A DNA stretch of 64,000 nucleotides, from positions 268,339-332,338 of the forward strand of contig CAXAMN010028983.1 of NCBI GenBank assembly GCA_963970005.1. The letters run 5' to 3'. Under the pieces are notes generated by a model, which was not told the DNA's origin, made no database searches, and saw only the letters and a list, made by a program, of their open reading frames with translations. Shown one piece after another: positions 19,366 through 29,408 of this stretch. The first letter of the stretch is position 1. Each line of letters starts with the position of its first letter. This stretch comes from Durusdinium trenchii. Taxonomy: Eukaryota > Sar > Dinophyceae > Suessiales > Symbiodiniaceae. The position numbers were made by a program, and so were the translations under genes.

Positions 19366-19529
19366 CTGTGGATCCCACAGCCCGCTTCAAGCCCCGGCAC
19401 CTTTTCCAAACATGGCTGCAAAACGAGCCTGCACGAGTTGGGTGGTAGCTACGGCCCCTATGGTTTGGGCATGAAAGCACCGCCATCATTGGGATCAAGC
19501 ATGGTCGTTTCCATGTCTTTCGTTTCACA
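19366..19529 (-). repeat. 5' LTR of Copia element
   Basis: Direct copy of the 11263-11425 LTR and upstream of the coding region in element orientation. It should hold the element promoter. It abuts the ATTAT target duplication at 19530-19534. Coordinates are good to about one base. Confidence 0.93.
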
Positions 19530-20713
19530 ATTATGTGCATTTATGGGCCTTTAAGATCCTTTCAGAGCCTCTACCAGCATCAGTCCTTTAGCAGAATGGG
19601 CATTATATTGAGATCGACCCTACCTGCGGAGCCTACCTTACATCTTCGATGGCTTCTTTGACCAAAAAGTACCGGGCTGCTTTGAGGCACTTGGTTGGAC
19701 GAAGTCGTTTCTATGGAGACTTGCGGTGGCAAAACGACAGAATGAGTGAACTGCTGCAGATTCCCTGAAATGCAAAAGGGCCATGTCAACCACGTCTATT
19801 AATTAGTCAAGGGGGTTCCAGGGGTGTCTGTGGATGGAGTGAAAAATAGTGAAAGGTGACTGTGTACAATCAGTTGGTGCGGATGGCTGCAGGTCATAAA
19901 AGGGTGTACAGTGGAAGTCAGTTTATGCTGGGCTGCTAGTGTCTCCTCGCACCAGTTCGCTAAGTTAGCAAAGCAACTGTACGAAGGCAGCAAAAGGCAA
20001 AGCGCTTGGCTGTGATCAGTGAATGGCTGAGGCAAATGAGGTCAATTGCATGAAGAATTGAAGAATCACACTGCACCTGACAAAAAGAAATTGTTGGGAG
20101 ATGATCAAACATGATCAAACGAAAAGGATCTCTGTGAAACTCTAGCTCTAGCTTTGTTTGCGCCAAACAACTTTCAAACACCATCAAAATCCCACCGCAT
20201 GGGTGTCCGACGCGAGCTTTTGAGGCCTATTCTTCTCATCAATTAGCCACTCAGTATATCTACTCCGCACTTGAGAAAATCGACCGCAGCATGTGTAGCC
20301 CCAAGGAAAATCAATATTTGCAATATGTTGTTTTGCATGAGCTGGTCATTTCTCCACAAACAGTAGTTGATACCGTACCGCAAAATCAACTCTTGAGCAT
20401 CGTCTGTGATCATCGAATCTCCTACAATAGGTACCAAAAAACATGGAAAAGTTAGTGAGGAAAAGAAGTGGCGAGAGAACCCTATATCATGCGCAAAAGG
20501 CAGTGAGACTCAGTGAGAACAACCAAAACCAAAAGCATCCACAATCAAGCGTGAAGCACCGCTCGGGTGATCTTTACCACGCTCAGGTCTCACAAGCCGC
20601 ATTCTAACTTAGGAAGAACCCGAAGAGCCCCATAATAGAGCAAAACATGCAAAGACCTGCATGGTTGAAGCCTCGTCAGCGAATGTGAGCTGTTTGATGG
20701 TGTTTGGGTTGAC
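19530..20713 (-). other. Host sequence with weak minus-strand exon candidates
   Basis: Two protein-like minus-strand stretches: ~19640-19770 (after CAG|G, reading ESAAVHSFCRFATASLHR or, one frame over, NLQQFTHSVVLPPQ) and ~20385-20425 (after TAG|G, DSMITDDAQELIL). The rest looks intronic. Gene identity is unknown. Confidence 0.3.
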
Positions 20714-20846
20714 CTACAAGACGAAGCACAACATCATTCAAAGGACGCTTCTTTGTGCACTTCATGCCGCCACTGTCGCAAGCTCCTGGATGATCATGAT
20801 GCTTGTCGACCCAGGCGACCCAGGGTTGCGGTTTGATGGACAAGGT
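20714..20846 (-). CDS. Candidate internal exon, unidentified protein
   Basis: Bounded by CACAG|ACC and CTTGTAG|GTCAAC. It reads TLSIKPQPWVAWVDKHHDHP...KKRPLNDVVLRLVG with no stop. Both splice edges are canonical. No family recognised. Confidence 0.45.
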
Positions 20847-21002
20847 CTGTGGAACAGTCCATTCTCTTTTACAATCCATCCATCTTTGTTCCGCAAGATT
20901 GTGGAATGGATGTTAAACTATGATATACGGATATGTCTGGTGCCCTGCCTGCCATCTTGGCGTTTGGGGCACTCTCTGACATATGATTTGATTATATCTT
21001 AT

Positions 21003-21045
21003 TGGCGTTGTTGTTGTTGTTGTTGTTGCTGTTGTCGTCCTGGTT
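21003..21045. repeat. (GTT)n microsatellite
   Basis: TTG/GTT trinucleotide run with a few interruptions. Confidence 0.85.
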
Positions 21046-21209
21046 GTTGAAAAAAATGCCGCACCCCCAAAGTGCGGCGCTAAGCACTGGAACATGTTTC
21101 CCTTTCGTACGTGTCGATGATGCCATTTCTCTTTCAACCAATCAACTTCACGAATTTTGGTCTCGAACACCCAGCGACCCTAGTTGAACACCGAACAGCT
21201 CTTTTTCTG

Positions 21210-21376
21210 CGACATGTGGCAGAAAGACCCACACGGCAAACAGTCGTCGCGCACATTTCCCCGTTGGCGTCATCCAGCGGCAACACACCTGGTCCTGTCT
21301 GTCCCAGAACCACCCGGTCCTGCAGCAGCTGATCCACTCCGTCTCGAGTGAAGCGAAGCAAGGCGCACCCAGGAAC
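21210..21376 (-). CDS. Candidate internal exon, unidentified protein
   Basis: After the acceptor GCGAG|GTTCC the frame reads VPGCALLRFTRDGVDQLLQD, then GQTGPGVLPLDDANGEMC. Third positions are GC-rich and there is no stop. The 3' edge is uncertain (several GC donors possible). Function unknown. Confidence 0.45.
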
Positions 21377-21629
21377 CTCGCGGCTTCGCTTCCGGCGCAG
21401 ATCATCGGTAGCACCATGCGTTCTCCGTGTTGATTCGGTGAAGCCCAAAATAGATCGTCAATAGAGGAGCGGTGTTGGGTTCTGGTGTTGGCCATTTTCG
21501 GTAAGATCAGATCTATCAACGCTAAAGGGGTGCATGAACGGTGCTTTGACCGTTTCGGCCTATTTAGCTAATACTGGTCTAGTCGATTGATTCCAAACCA
21601 ACGAAAACAGTAAGATAGAGAGATGTCTG

Positions 21630-21795
21630 CAAAACTTCGAAATCTGGGCGCTCTTCGCTCACCAAGGAGATTATGGAAAAGGTCCAACTTAGGAACTTCA
21701 CCCCATCGGTCCCTGCCGACCTCAAGACCTCGGCGCTTCAAACGCTGCTGGACATCTGCCAAGCGCGCCAAGCGCGGGGCGGGCGCCTGGGGCGC
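21630..21795 (-). CDS. Candidate internal exon, unidentified protein
   Basis: After CTCCAG|GCG the frame reads APQAPAPRLARLADVQQRLK, then RGLEVGRDRWGEVPKLDLFH and NLLGERRAPRF. The 3' edge is approximate. Likely the same minus-strand gene as the neighbouring candidates. Confidence 0.45.
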
Positions 21796-22639
21796 CTGGA
21801 GTGAGCAACGCGGGCAGAGTCCTGTTGTTCTTCTAACTTGCAGTCAAGAAAGCACAGGGTGCGCCCCAAACGGAAAGACTAAGAAGACGAACATCGAGAG
21901 TTAGTATTGAGCAACCCTCCAAAGCATTCTTTGCACCAGAGACACTGCATCAATAACATGCCATTCTTTTCACTGCAATTTCAGTTTTACAAATGAATAC
22001 TGAATTCTTCAATCACGAGCTCTTAGCAGATCTTAATTAAGGCTTGCATAGGGCATAGGTTAATAGGTCGAGACTGTTGAAAGCAGCTCGAGGGCTGCAA
22101 GGAAGGAGTCGGATCGGAAGCCCCTGAACTGAACCGTCACCTGAAGTCGGCTACACACTTGGGAGGTAATCTCAGAAAAAAATCGCCTGCCTTACCAGTG
22201 TCTTGAAGTGGCAGTTTCCCAGTTGTTCACTTTTGTTGCACTGGGTTGTTCACTTTTCCTGTTCATCTGTTCCCCTCTTTGACTCACTTTTTGTTAGTAT
22301 TCTCCACTACTAACTCCAGTTCCTTACAAAATAAGATTCTTACATGAACAAACTGTGGTCACTTCAACTTATAGCATGCGAAAAGTTGAGGACGAGTCTG
22401 TTCAGAACAATCAATAATCGGAATACAATCCGTGAAGCTCACTTGAGGTCTGATCCTTCTTTTTTCATTTGTCCTTTGCTTCCCCAAATGTGGAGGCACC
22501 GTCAGCAAAAACAAACCATCCTGGTCATTCCCGGCCTATCTACCCCTTCTATCAATGATGTCAACATGCATCAGTCCAGCCAGTGGCACCTCTCAGACTT
22601 CTCGCTTCAAACACGTGGCACCTCCCTTTTGCGACCGCT

Positions 22640-22747
22640 TCTGCGTCTCGCCTCCGCACCCGCACCCGCACCGGCACGAGAAGCTTGGCATGTGCCCACG
22701 AGCAGCAGCTTCCGGACAGGCAGAGCGGCAACCGCATCGATGGCCTC
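22640..22747 (-). CDS. Candidate internal exon, unidentified protein
   Basis: After GTCCCAG|GAG it reads EAIDAVAALPVRKLLLVGTC, then an Ala/Gly/Arg-rich tail. The frame has GC-rich third positions and an AG|G acceptor. No family recognised. Confidence 0.4.
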
Positions 22748-22998
22748 CTGGGACCGGATCGACGGCCTCCATTGGAATGGAAGGTAGAGACACCAGGACC
22801 CTGCGTATGTGCGGATTTTTGATTGGTTTCAATGATGATGTTGGTTCCAGGATACAAAAGACTCAAACAATAGATGGTTCATGATGGTTGTGTGGTCCTT
22901 TGGATAAATTCACAGCACGTGAATTGTAGATCTGAATTTCACTCAAGGATCACACATCCCGCCTCGGGATTTTCCTTGTTTTCATGCCGGCGGCTCGC

Positions 22999-23135
22999 TC
23001 CAAAGATCCCTAACTGGACCTTGGTCTCCTTCCCTCGGACACGGCTCACTCCACCGGCGTCGGGTCCGGACGTCCTCCAGTCGATCCTCCGTCGTGCAAT
23101 CCACGAAGAATGCAATGCACCGGACATCTTTGGTC
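22999..23135 (-). CDS. Candidate internal exon, unidentified protein
   Basis: After CCCAAG|G it reads TKDVRCIAFFVDCTTEDRLE, then DVRTRRRWSEPCPREGDQG, ending near the GC donor at GATCTTTGGA|GCGAGC. It lies 0.6 kb to the left of the LINE insertion. Confidence 0.4.
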
Positions 23136-23726
23136 CTTGGGCGCGGGCCACACCACGATGTCACGAAGACAGCAGCGCAAAGTAAGGGTCATGACTGATG
23201 CGAATCAAACAGGTCTCCACATTGGAAAAAACTTGACCCACTGTGATAGGTAGCCATTGAATCCTGTTGAATCAGCATGTGGATGAAGCCGGCATTGCTG
23301 GCGCCAACAGTCGTTTGACAGAGGGTTTGCTTGCAGTGGTCTACAGAATCATAATCATGACGAGCATCACGTAGTGCTGCCAGTATTTCCGCAAAGTCCT
23401 TGGCTTGTTCGAAGACCTACACTGAACAGTCCATGACTCAAAATGAGAGCATGTTCTTTGCAGCAAGGCTTGCCTCAACAAGGCTCGGGAAAACCGGCGT
23501 CGGTGATGCAAGAAACACATGCAACACCATGGCGAAAACACTCTGGACAAAAGAGAACACAGCACACAAACATGGCATCACTGCGTGCTGTTGAACTGGA
23601 CTAAAATGGTGCATCCTGGAGCAGGAGAGGTCGGATTTTCCCAGTCGATCGCCATACAAATCACCCTCGATCGCCTCTGTTGGCAAAGAACGTAGAACTT
23701 AGTGATGATGGTTGACCACGGAAAAT

Positions 23727-23748
23727 GAACAGAATAGATTGCTAGCCA
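23727..23748. repeat. Left 22-bp target-site duplication of the LINE
   Basis: The 22 bases starting GAACAGAATA and ending GCTAGCCA recur exactly at 35060-35081. This defines the insertion ends of the non-LTR element. Confidence 0.95.
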
Positions 23749-23912
23749 TCTAGGCCCAAAGCCGAGTGGCTGAAGGTGTAGGGCCACCTAGGGGTGCTTG
23801 CCACCCTCGAAAGGTGGGTGCATCGTCCATCAAGCAGGACCGCCAACGGACTTGCAGCCCTGTCTTTGTGGAGTGTGCCGTGGTTCTGACTTTGTTGTGG
23901 TCTGGTGGCATC
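23749..23912 (+). other. LINE 5' leader
   Basis: 164 bp before the first ATG. A small hairpin forms from CCACC (23801) and GGTGG (23813) around a CTCGAAA loop. The frame of ORF1 is open through most of the leader, but the first ATG is at 23913. Confidence 0.6.
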
Positions 23913-26900
23913 ATGGGCTCACGTTTGATAGAGATGATTAGATCTAAGATTGATGATCCCTGGAAGCATAGCCTTGAGGAGCTTTTCATTTCCTTTGGTA
24001 GTGCTGGCCCCTTTGTTCGCATTGCTGGGAAAGTGCTTTTTAAGGCAGAAGTGCGTGACGTTTCAGGATCGTCGTTGTGGGTGCGGCCCAGAAGCTTTTC
24101 CCCAGGGAAGGGTTTTGGTTTCTCAGGAGAGGGAACTTGGGAGATCGTGGTGCCGGATTTGAGCTCTCGAGACTGGCATTTTCAACAAGGGGATGTTGTG
24201 ACTTTCTTTGGAGGTTTAGTTCAGACTTACCCCAACCGATTCGACATGATGAAAGACACGATCATTGCGAATGTTCCAGTTTGGGAGCCGCGGAGTCCGA
24301 TATCAGCGATCCACATGTTTTCTGGATCTTTCTGCGGTTGGTCACAAGCGCTTGAGGCGATCTGTAGATTTGAGCCTTTTCACGATGTTGCTCAGCAATT
24401 CTATGTTGACAGTGATCCCCGTACCATGCAGAATTGGGCCAACCAGTTTGAGAAGCCAGTGCATTTCGGATCGACTGCACCTGAGCACCCCTGGTGCCCC
24501 AGCTCTCATGTAGGACTATATGCTCCAGTGAATGACTGCAGTTTGTGCCATCAGATTCGAGTCCGCTCCAATCTTGTCGGAACAGCGTCTCCCCCTTGTG
24601 TGACATGGAGTAAAGGAGGTAAGGCTCAAGGCCTCAATTCCTCAGCGGGGTACTCGTTCATCGAAGCTGTTGTCCTTACTGTTATCCTGCAGCCCAATCT
24701 CCAAGTCTATGAATGCGCAGACGAGATCGTGAAGCACCCACACTTTGGACTTGTCTCCCATTTGCTGAAACTTTGTGGTTTTCGTAGGATCTGGCAACAG
24801 GTGGTTGAATATCATCCGATGTCCCACAACATGAGGAGTCGATGGGTGTCTGCATGGGCCCGACTTGATATGAACCCTGCATCTACTGTAGAACAATTCC
24901 AATTGAAAGCCTTGCGAGTGTGCCAATGGTCATCCAGTCTTTATGACTTCCCCCTCCCTCAGGATGTTCGAGAAAGCTTGCTTCTTTCCGAAGAGCTGCA
25001 ACGATTGTATGGCAACCGTGGTTTGCTCCCGCCAGCCAAGAAGGCCAGGGTAGCGTCAGATGCAGTGATCGACTCGGTTTTGAGGGAACGTGTTGTCAAC
25101 CCGATGGACCCACTCCCCACCATTTGTGCTTCATACCGCCATCAACATGAGCTTGCCTCGCACCATGTCGCTCAAAGAGGCCTTTTTGCATTCTTTTCTT
25201 CAGGACCCGATGGATTCCAATGGATTGAACCTACTCGTATTGTTGCTTTGTTGGGGGGCCAAACCAGGGTCTCAGTTGAGTATCAGCCGGTCGATGCATA
25301 CCATGTCCTTGGTAATGCCATTGCAGTTCCTCAAGCTGCTCTCGCCATTTTGGTAGGATTGCAGGCTATCCATGTTGAGACCATCCCAATTCTTCAGATT
25401 GTTCATGACATTTGGGCAAGCCGCCTTACGTCACATAATGCTCTTGTGCAGATTGAGGGGAATTTCTTGACAATTTCCAAGGCTGCCTTTGCTTTTGAAC
25501 GCATTCCTTTCCGGAGCCCCATGGGAGAGTCGTCTGCCATGAAGTGTGTGATCACCAATTGTCAGGGTGCACATGGCATTGTGGGTTCTTGTGACCCCAC
25601 ATGGTCGGTTCATGACCTGCTTCGATCCTGCATCGAACTTGACCAGTATGCCTTGACGCAAGTCACCCTGAGGCATGGCATGATTGTCGCCTCTAGGGTT
25701 GAACAGATCTCTGATTTGGTCATCATCTCGAAAGAGTGGGAAGTCTATGCAGCTTCGGTCAAGGTTGCGCATATTAGCTTCGATGAGGGTGAGAAACCTG
25801 ATGCCTCAGACATCTCACCAACACAGCTGTACGTGCCCTCCGCAGTGATTGAAACTGTTGAGATCCCTACCACGGCAGGAGACATGATCACACAATCTGA
25901 GGCCTTTGCTCGAGTGCACCGCTTCTTTGCAGAGGCATTAAGTGCACACATTTTCGATGGAGAAGGCCCTTCTGATCCGGTGGTTTTGGTCTGGACTGAC
26001 CCTGCAACCTCAATCCTTGCTCGAGTGTATGATCAGCACAATCACGAGAGCGTTCGGGAATTCCTTCGAGAACGTGGTTTTCATGAATGGTCCCTCAAGT
26101 GCCTCTCTGGCCACTCCGTGCGCTTCCCAGGACATGAATGGTGGGCCTTTCTCCCAGCCATTCACGAGGACACCATAGTTGTCATTGAGAATCTCTCCAA
26201 ACATGTCGAATTCCATGTCCGACCGCTACGAGGCCTTGTTGACCACAGCACGAGGGTTGTCATCCAAGGGGAGGACTTCATGATTCAGAGGGTCAATGGT
26301 CATTCACTTGAATTCCCCAGAATCCATGAGTGTGAAGATGGGGAAATCCTTTCGGTCGTCCATCGAGATCGAGATCTGTGCGCTCTGATCAATTCAGGCC
26401 ATGTGTATGCAGGAGGCCATCCCCAAGCTCCAGACGAGGTTTGGCACTTACGGCAGGGAGCAAACTTTTCTGAAAGATGCCACTTCTGCAACAGCACAGA
26501 AGGTTGCTGCGCTTCTGATGAACTACAGTATGCGATGGACTGGCTCTTGAAACTCAATCCACAACATTGCAGTGCTTTTGCGATTCTCCTTTGGGATAGA
26601 GTTGAGACGGAATTTGATGAGAGCCATTTTCACTTTCCTGAAGTCCCAATTGAGGCTACCACCTGGCTTGCTGTGCTGATCAAGTGTCACTGGGTCGGAT
26701 GTGAGATCACTCGTTCAGGCGACTCCGTCTGTCTGACCATCCTTGGGCTAGATGCAGCCACAGCTTACGTACTGGCCTCCATCCTTTGTCGGAGGCTTGA
26801 CATCACGATGAAGAAGATGCACCTTTTTGTTGACCTTTTTCATCAGGCTCAGTATGCATGTGGTTGGGCTCTCCTCTTTCGCTGGTACGAGAGGTATGGG

Positions 26901-29408
26901 AGGCATGACTCGCTCCAATCTTTTGAAGAGGATTTGGAAGATCTACCGAGTTGGCGCTACACTTTAGTACATGAGGTGCTCAACAGATCCATCGAGAACT
27001 GGCAGGCACATGACACACCACCACATCTCTGGCATTTTGCACACCAGCTGAGACTTGATTTCTTCTATCATCTTGGCTTGCAGGCCAATGAGGCAGCACC
27101 TGTGATTGAGTATGACTTCGTCCTTCGAATTCCTCAGACAATCACTCAACGACCTGTCGGCAGTGTGCTCCATTTTGGGCAGTATGATGCCTTGCTGAAT
27201 GACATCAAGAACCAGCGCATTGATGAGATGCTCCGCTACCCAGGTTGGATGGGCAGTGACATTGCGGACAATCTGCTACAGATCCTGCGGCTCCGATGCC
27301 CTAATGTGGCATTTACTGCACCAGCCAGATGGTCATCGGCCAATCGCACCATCTGCACCTTTGGAGGATATTCAGATCAATGCCAATACCATGCCCATGT
27401 TTTCTCGCTGGTTTTGTGGGATCAGCATTGGGTTATGTGTGAGATCCAGCGCATTTCTGGACAGTGCCTTATGTGGATCTCAGCGCCTTCCAGCTATGGG
27501 TACGAGCTCCATCACATGACCACGCAGCTGTTGAAGTTGATTGGCATTGAGGATGATAAAACCCAGGTGATGTTGCTTCCCAGTGAACCACCTCTCGGAC
27601 TATGTGGATGGTTGCTTCTTCACGATCTATTTGCCAAATGCCAGGTAGCTCTGCCTGGGCCAGGAGCCAGTGTCCTCCAGGCCATTGCGGCCAATCCTTC
27701 AGAGGAGAGGCTTTTTGAAGCGATCAATCAGGCCAATGAAGTGTGGGCTACCATCGCCCCACCGCATATCCACAAGTTTGCACAAGACGCCCTAGCCTGG
27801 TTTGTCCATGACATGCTCCGTGGCCGCATCTTTCCTGCTTTTGCTTCAGGAGGGGCAGTCCAGTCCACGGCTCAGGCCTCCTCGGGGCCGGTTGCTATGG
27901 CGGTTGACGCCTCTGTTGATGTGCTGCAGATCAGAGACCCATGGGCCAAGAAGTCCTCTTCGGTACAGTCAAAGTGGGAGGACCTCCGAATGGACAAGGA
28001 CCATCCTTTTCGCTTGGAAGACAAAACGGTGGTACCTCAAGTTCACCGACACCAACTTTCCGAGGCTAAAGGAGGAATAGTTCTGGTCACCAAAGCTCAA
28101 CTTCCTGAGTTGGCGAAGATCAAGACCACTCAACCGCTGGCAGCCATCATTCCTTCCATTGACCATGGTCAGCTGCAAGCTTTCAGCTCCTTGGCCACAG
28201 GTCCATACGAGATTGTGCTCCACGATGGTGCCCTCAACACCAGCTACAAGCGCATCGTGACGCTGTTGACTTTTGAGGGTAAGATCACCTATTCCTTGGT
28301 CGCTACACCTGCATTCGAGTTCAAGACTAATGCGATCTCGGAGGTCGTCATCGAGCTGGACAATCGGTTGACATCCAAAGATACTTTTGAGAAGTTTGGT
28401 GCAAATCCACTCCGCAGCTTCCAGGATGCCATGAAGGACCTTTTTCCGAAGATCCTCGACCATGCCACCTTCTATGCACTCCGCCAAAATCGGCATCCTT
28501 CAGGCGACAAAACCGATTTCCAGTATCAATGCATCGTGAAGCTGGCACAGGAGCATCGTCGAAAGGTCCTTGAAGGATCCGGGCAGGAGGGATTCCTCTT
28601 GAGGGATTTTCTTGAAAAGAACCATGCCATCGATGATGTGACAACTCTTCCTCGCTTCTGGCCGGCCACCTCAAAAGGCCTCAGGGAGATCCTCATTGCG
28701 GGACAAGCACTTCCAGGCAATGCAGGAGTCTCGCTCACGAAGCGAGGCCTGGCATTAAGGGTCTGGACGGAGAAGATCAAAGAAGCACGACGTCATTTGC
28801 TCCCCAACGACATTCGCCTTTGTGAGGAGAACCTTGCGGTCATCCCCAAAGTCCAGGTGGCCTCTTCCGGATGGCCGGCAGGAGCGGCACCGGTTGACAT
28901 TGTCAAGACCACTTTGAAGGCCACGAAGCTTCCGGCCATTCCGTTGAGAACGTACAGAAGCGCTGGAGTCCACGTCTGGATCCTCTGCTTTGAGAATCCT
29001 CCGGGTCAGAAGCAGTTTACGGTTTCTATTGATGATGTCCTCCATGAGATCCTGCTCACTGAGTACCAGCCCATGCAGGTGAGATCAGCTAAAGGAGCTG
29101 GAAAGGGTAAGCAAGGAAAAGGAGGCCGCCAGTCGAAATTGGACCAGGAGGAGAAGTCTGTGCCTTGGATTGCTGTCACACCCCAGCAGGACCGCTCGAG
29201 GATTGATGCTCTCGAGACCAAGTTTGAACAGTTGGGGAAGCAGTTCAACAACATGGAGCAGCGCCAGACTCACTTTGAGTCCAAATTCGATGGGAAGTTT
29301 CAAGAAATCACAGATGGCTTACGCCAATTGCTCCAAGCATCGGCCCAAAGGACCAGAGATGCATCAGGCGAGACACCTCCGCCTAAGCAGCCACGGCAAA
29401 ACCTGTGA
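23913..29408 (+). CDS. LINE ORF1: cytosine C5-methyltransferase plus tandem peptidase-like domains and coiled coil
   Basis: 1,831 aa from ATG 23913 (MGSRLIEMIRS) to TGA 29406. Methyltransferase, residues ~129-480: motif I AIHMFSGSFCGWSQALEAI, motif IV TASPPCVTWS with the catalytic Cys (~224), motif VI-like VYECADE (~264), motif VIII-like MRSRWVSAWAR (~306) and motif X VLGNAIAVPQAALAIL (~459). Two related segments follow: ~882-995 (CHWVGCEI...QAQYACGWALL) and ~1117-1242 (QHWVMCEI...PPLGLCGWLLL). The His-Trp then Cys-Gly-Trp spacing recalls ULP1/C48-type cysteine peptidases (inference). Toward the end are a Lys/Gly linker (AKGAGKGKQGKGG) and a heptad coiled coil (ETKFEQLGKQFNNMEQRQ), as in ORF1 chaperones that oligomerise. 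Modifying target DNA or shielding element copies are plausible roles. Confidence 0.9.
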   Translation: MGSRLIEMIRSKIDDPWKHSLEELFISFGSAGPFVRIAGKVLFKAEVRDVSGSSLWVRPRSFSPGKGFGFSGEGTWEIVVPDLSSRDWHFQQGDVVTFFGGLVQTYPNRFDMMKDTIIANVPVWEPRSPISAIHMFSGSFCGWSQALEAICRFEPFHDVAQQFYVDSDPRTMQNWANQFEKPVHFGSTAPEHPWCPSSHVGLYAPVNDCSLCHQIRVRSNLVGTASPPCVTWSKGGKAQGLNSSAGYSFIEAVVLTVILQPNLQVYECADEIVKHPHFGLVSHLLKLCGFRRIWQQVVEYHPMSHNMRSRWVSAWARLDMNPASTVEQFQLKALRVCQWSSSLYDFPLPQDVRESLLLSEELQRLYGNRGLLPPAKKARVASDAVIDSVLRERVVNPMDPLPTICASYRHQHELASHHVAQRGLFAFFSSGPDGFQWIEPTRIVALLGGQTRVSVEYQPVDAYHVLGNAIAVPQAALAILVGLQAIHVETIPILQIVHDIWASRLTSHNALVQIEGNFLTISKAAFAFERIPFRSPMGESSAMKCVITNCQGAHGIVGSCDPTWSVHDLLRSCIELDQYALTQVTLRHGMIVASRVEQISDLVIISKEWEVYAASVKVAHISFDEGEKPDASDISPTQLYVPSAVIETVEIPTTAGDMITQSEAFARVHRFFAEALSAHIFDGEGPSDPVVLVWTDPATSILARVYDQHNHESVREFLRERGFHEWSLKCLSGHSVRFPGHEWWAFLPAIHEDTIVVIENLSKHVEFHVRPLRGLVDHSTRVVIQGEDFMIQRVNGHSLEFPRIHECEDGEILSVVHRDRDLCALINSGHVYAGGHPQAPDEVWHLRQGANFSERCHFCNSTEGCCASDELQYAMDWLLKLNPQHCSAFAILLWDRVETEFDESHFHFPEVPIEATTWLAVLIKCHWVGCEITRSGDSVCLTILGLDAATAYVLASILCRRLDITMKKMHLFVDLFHQAQYACGWALLFRWYERYGRHDSLQSFEEDLEDLPSWRYTLVHEVLNRSIENWQAHDTPPHLWHFAHQLRLDFFYHLGLQANEAAPVIEYDFVLRIPQTITQRPVGSVLHFGQYDALLNDIKNQRIDEMLRYPGWMGSDIADNLLQILRLRCPNVAFTAPARWSSANRTICTFGGYSDQCQYHAHVFSLVLWDQHWVMCEIQRISGQCLMWISAPSSYGYELHHMTTQLLKLIGIEDDKTQVMLLPSEPPLGLCGWLLLHDLFAKCQVALPGPGASVLQAIAANPSEERLFEAINQANEVWATIAPPHIHKFAQDALAWFVHDMLRGRIFPAFASGGAVQSTAQASSGPVAMAVDASVDVLQIRDPWAKKSSSVQSKWEDLRMDKDHPFRLEDKTVVPQVHRHQLSEAKGGIVLVTKAQLPELAKIKTTQPLAAIIPSIDHGQLQAFSSLATGPYEIVLHDGALNTSYKRIVTLLTFEGKITYSLVATPAFEFKTNAISEVVIELDNRLTSKDTFEKFGANPLRSFQDAMKDLFPKILDHATFYALRQNRHPSGDKTDFQYQCIVKLAQEHRRKVLEGSGQEGFLLRDFLEKNHAIDDVTTLPRFWPATSKGLREILIAGQALPGNAGVSLTKRGLALRVWTEKIKEARRHLLPNDIRLCEENLAVIPKVQVASSGWPAGAAPVDIVKTTLKATKLPAIPLRTYRSAGVHVWILCFENPPGQKQFTVSIDDVLHEILLTEYQPMQVRSAKGAGKGKQGKGGRQSKLDQEEKSVPWIAVTPQQDRSRIDALETKFEQLGKQFNNMEQRQTHFESKFDGKFQEITDGLRQLLQASAQRTRDASGETPPPKQPRQNL
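24300..25360 (+). other. Complete DNMT motif set within LINE ORF1
   Basis: Motifs I, IV, VI, VIII and X occur in the canonical order of cytosine C5 methyltransferases. The catalytic Pro-Cys (SPPC) and the Gly-Asn of motif X (LGNAI) are intact. Motif VI reads ECA where ENV is usual. I do not see a clear TRD consensus between VIII and X, as expected for this variable region. Confidence 0.82.
26555..27640 (+). other. Two tandem HW...CGW domains (peptidase-like) in LINE ORF1
   Basis: Repeat 1: FAILLWDRVETEF...KCHWVGCEITRSGDSVCLTI...LFHQAQYACGWALLFRWYE. Repeat 2: HAHVFSLVLWDQHWVMCEIQ...CLMWISAPSS...EPPLGLCGWLLLHDL. Both have a hydrophobic strand, His-Trp, a strand with C/S, then Cys-Gly-Trp about 60-65 residues on. 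That is the order of catalytic His and Cys in C48 (ULP1-like) peptidases. An Asp is not clearly conserved between them, so one or both may be inactive. Confidence 0.5.

Larger units (their letters stand above)
11263..19529 (-). mobile_element. Complete young Ty1/Copia LTR retrotransposon
   Basis: Two near-identical direct repeats of about 163 bp (11263-11425 and ~19366-19529) both run TG...CA. I see one base difference, near their ends (GTCTTTT versus GTCTTTC). The element is flanked by the 5-bp target duplication ATTAT (11258-11262 and 19530-19534). Domain order along the polyprotein is Gag, protease, methyltransferase-like, integrase, RT, RNase H. Integrase before RT makes it Copia, not Gypsy. 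Uninterrupted ORFs and matching LTRs indicate a recent insertion. Plus-strand ORFs across this span are antisense shadows. Confidence 0.96.

Noticed and set aside
23766-23912. N-terminal extension of LINE ORF1 from a GTG at 23766
   Set aside because: GTG starts are not expected in this nuclear context and the first ATG is at 23913; the open frame upstream is leader sequence.
23749-23912. HDV-like self-cleaving ribozyme at the LINE 5' end
   Set aside because: A small CCACC/GGTGG hairpin is present, but I could not fit the nested double pseudoknot or the catalytic C.
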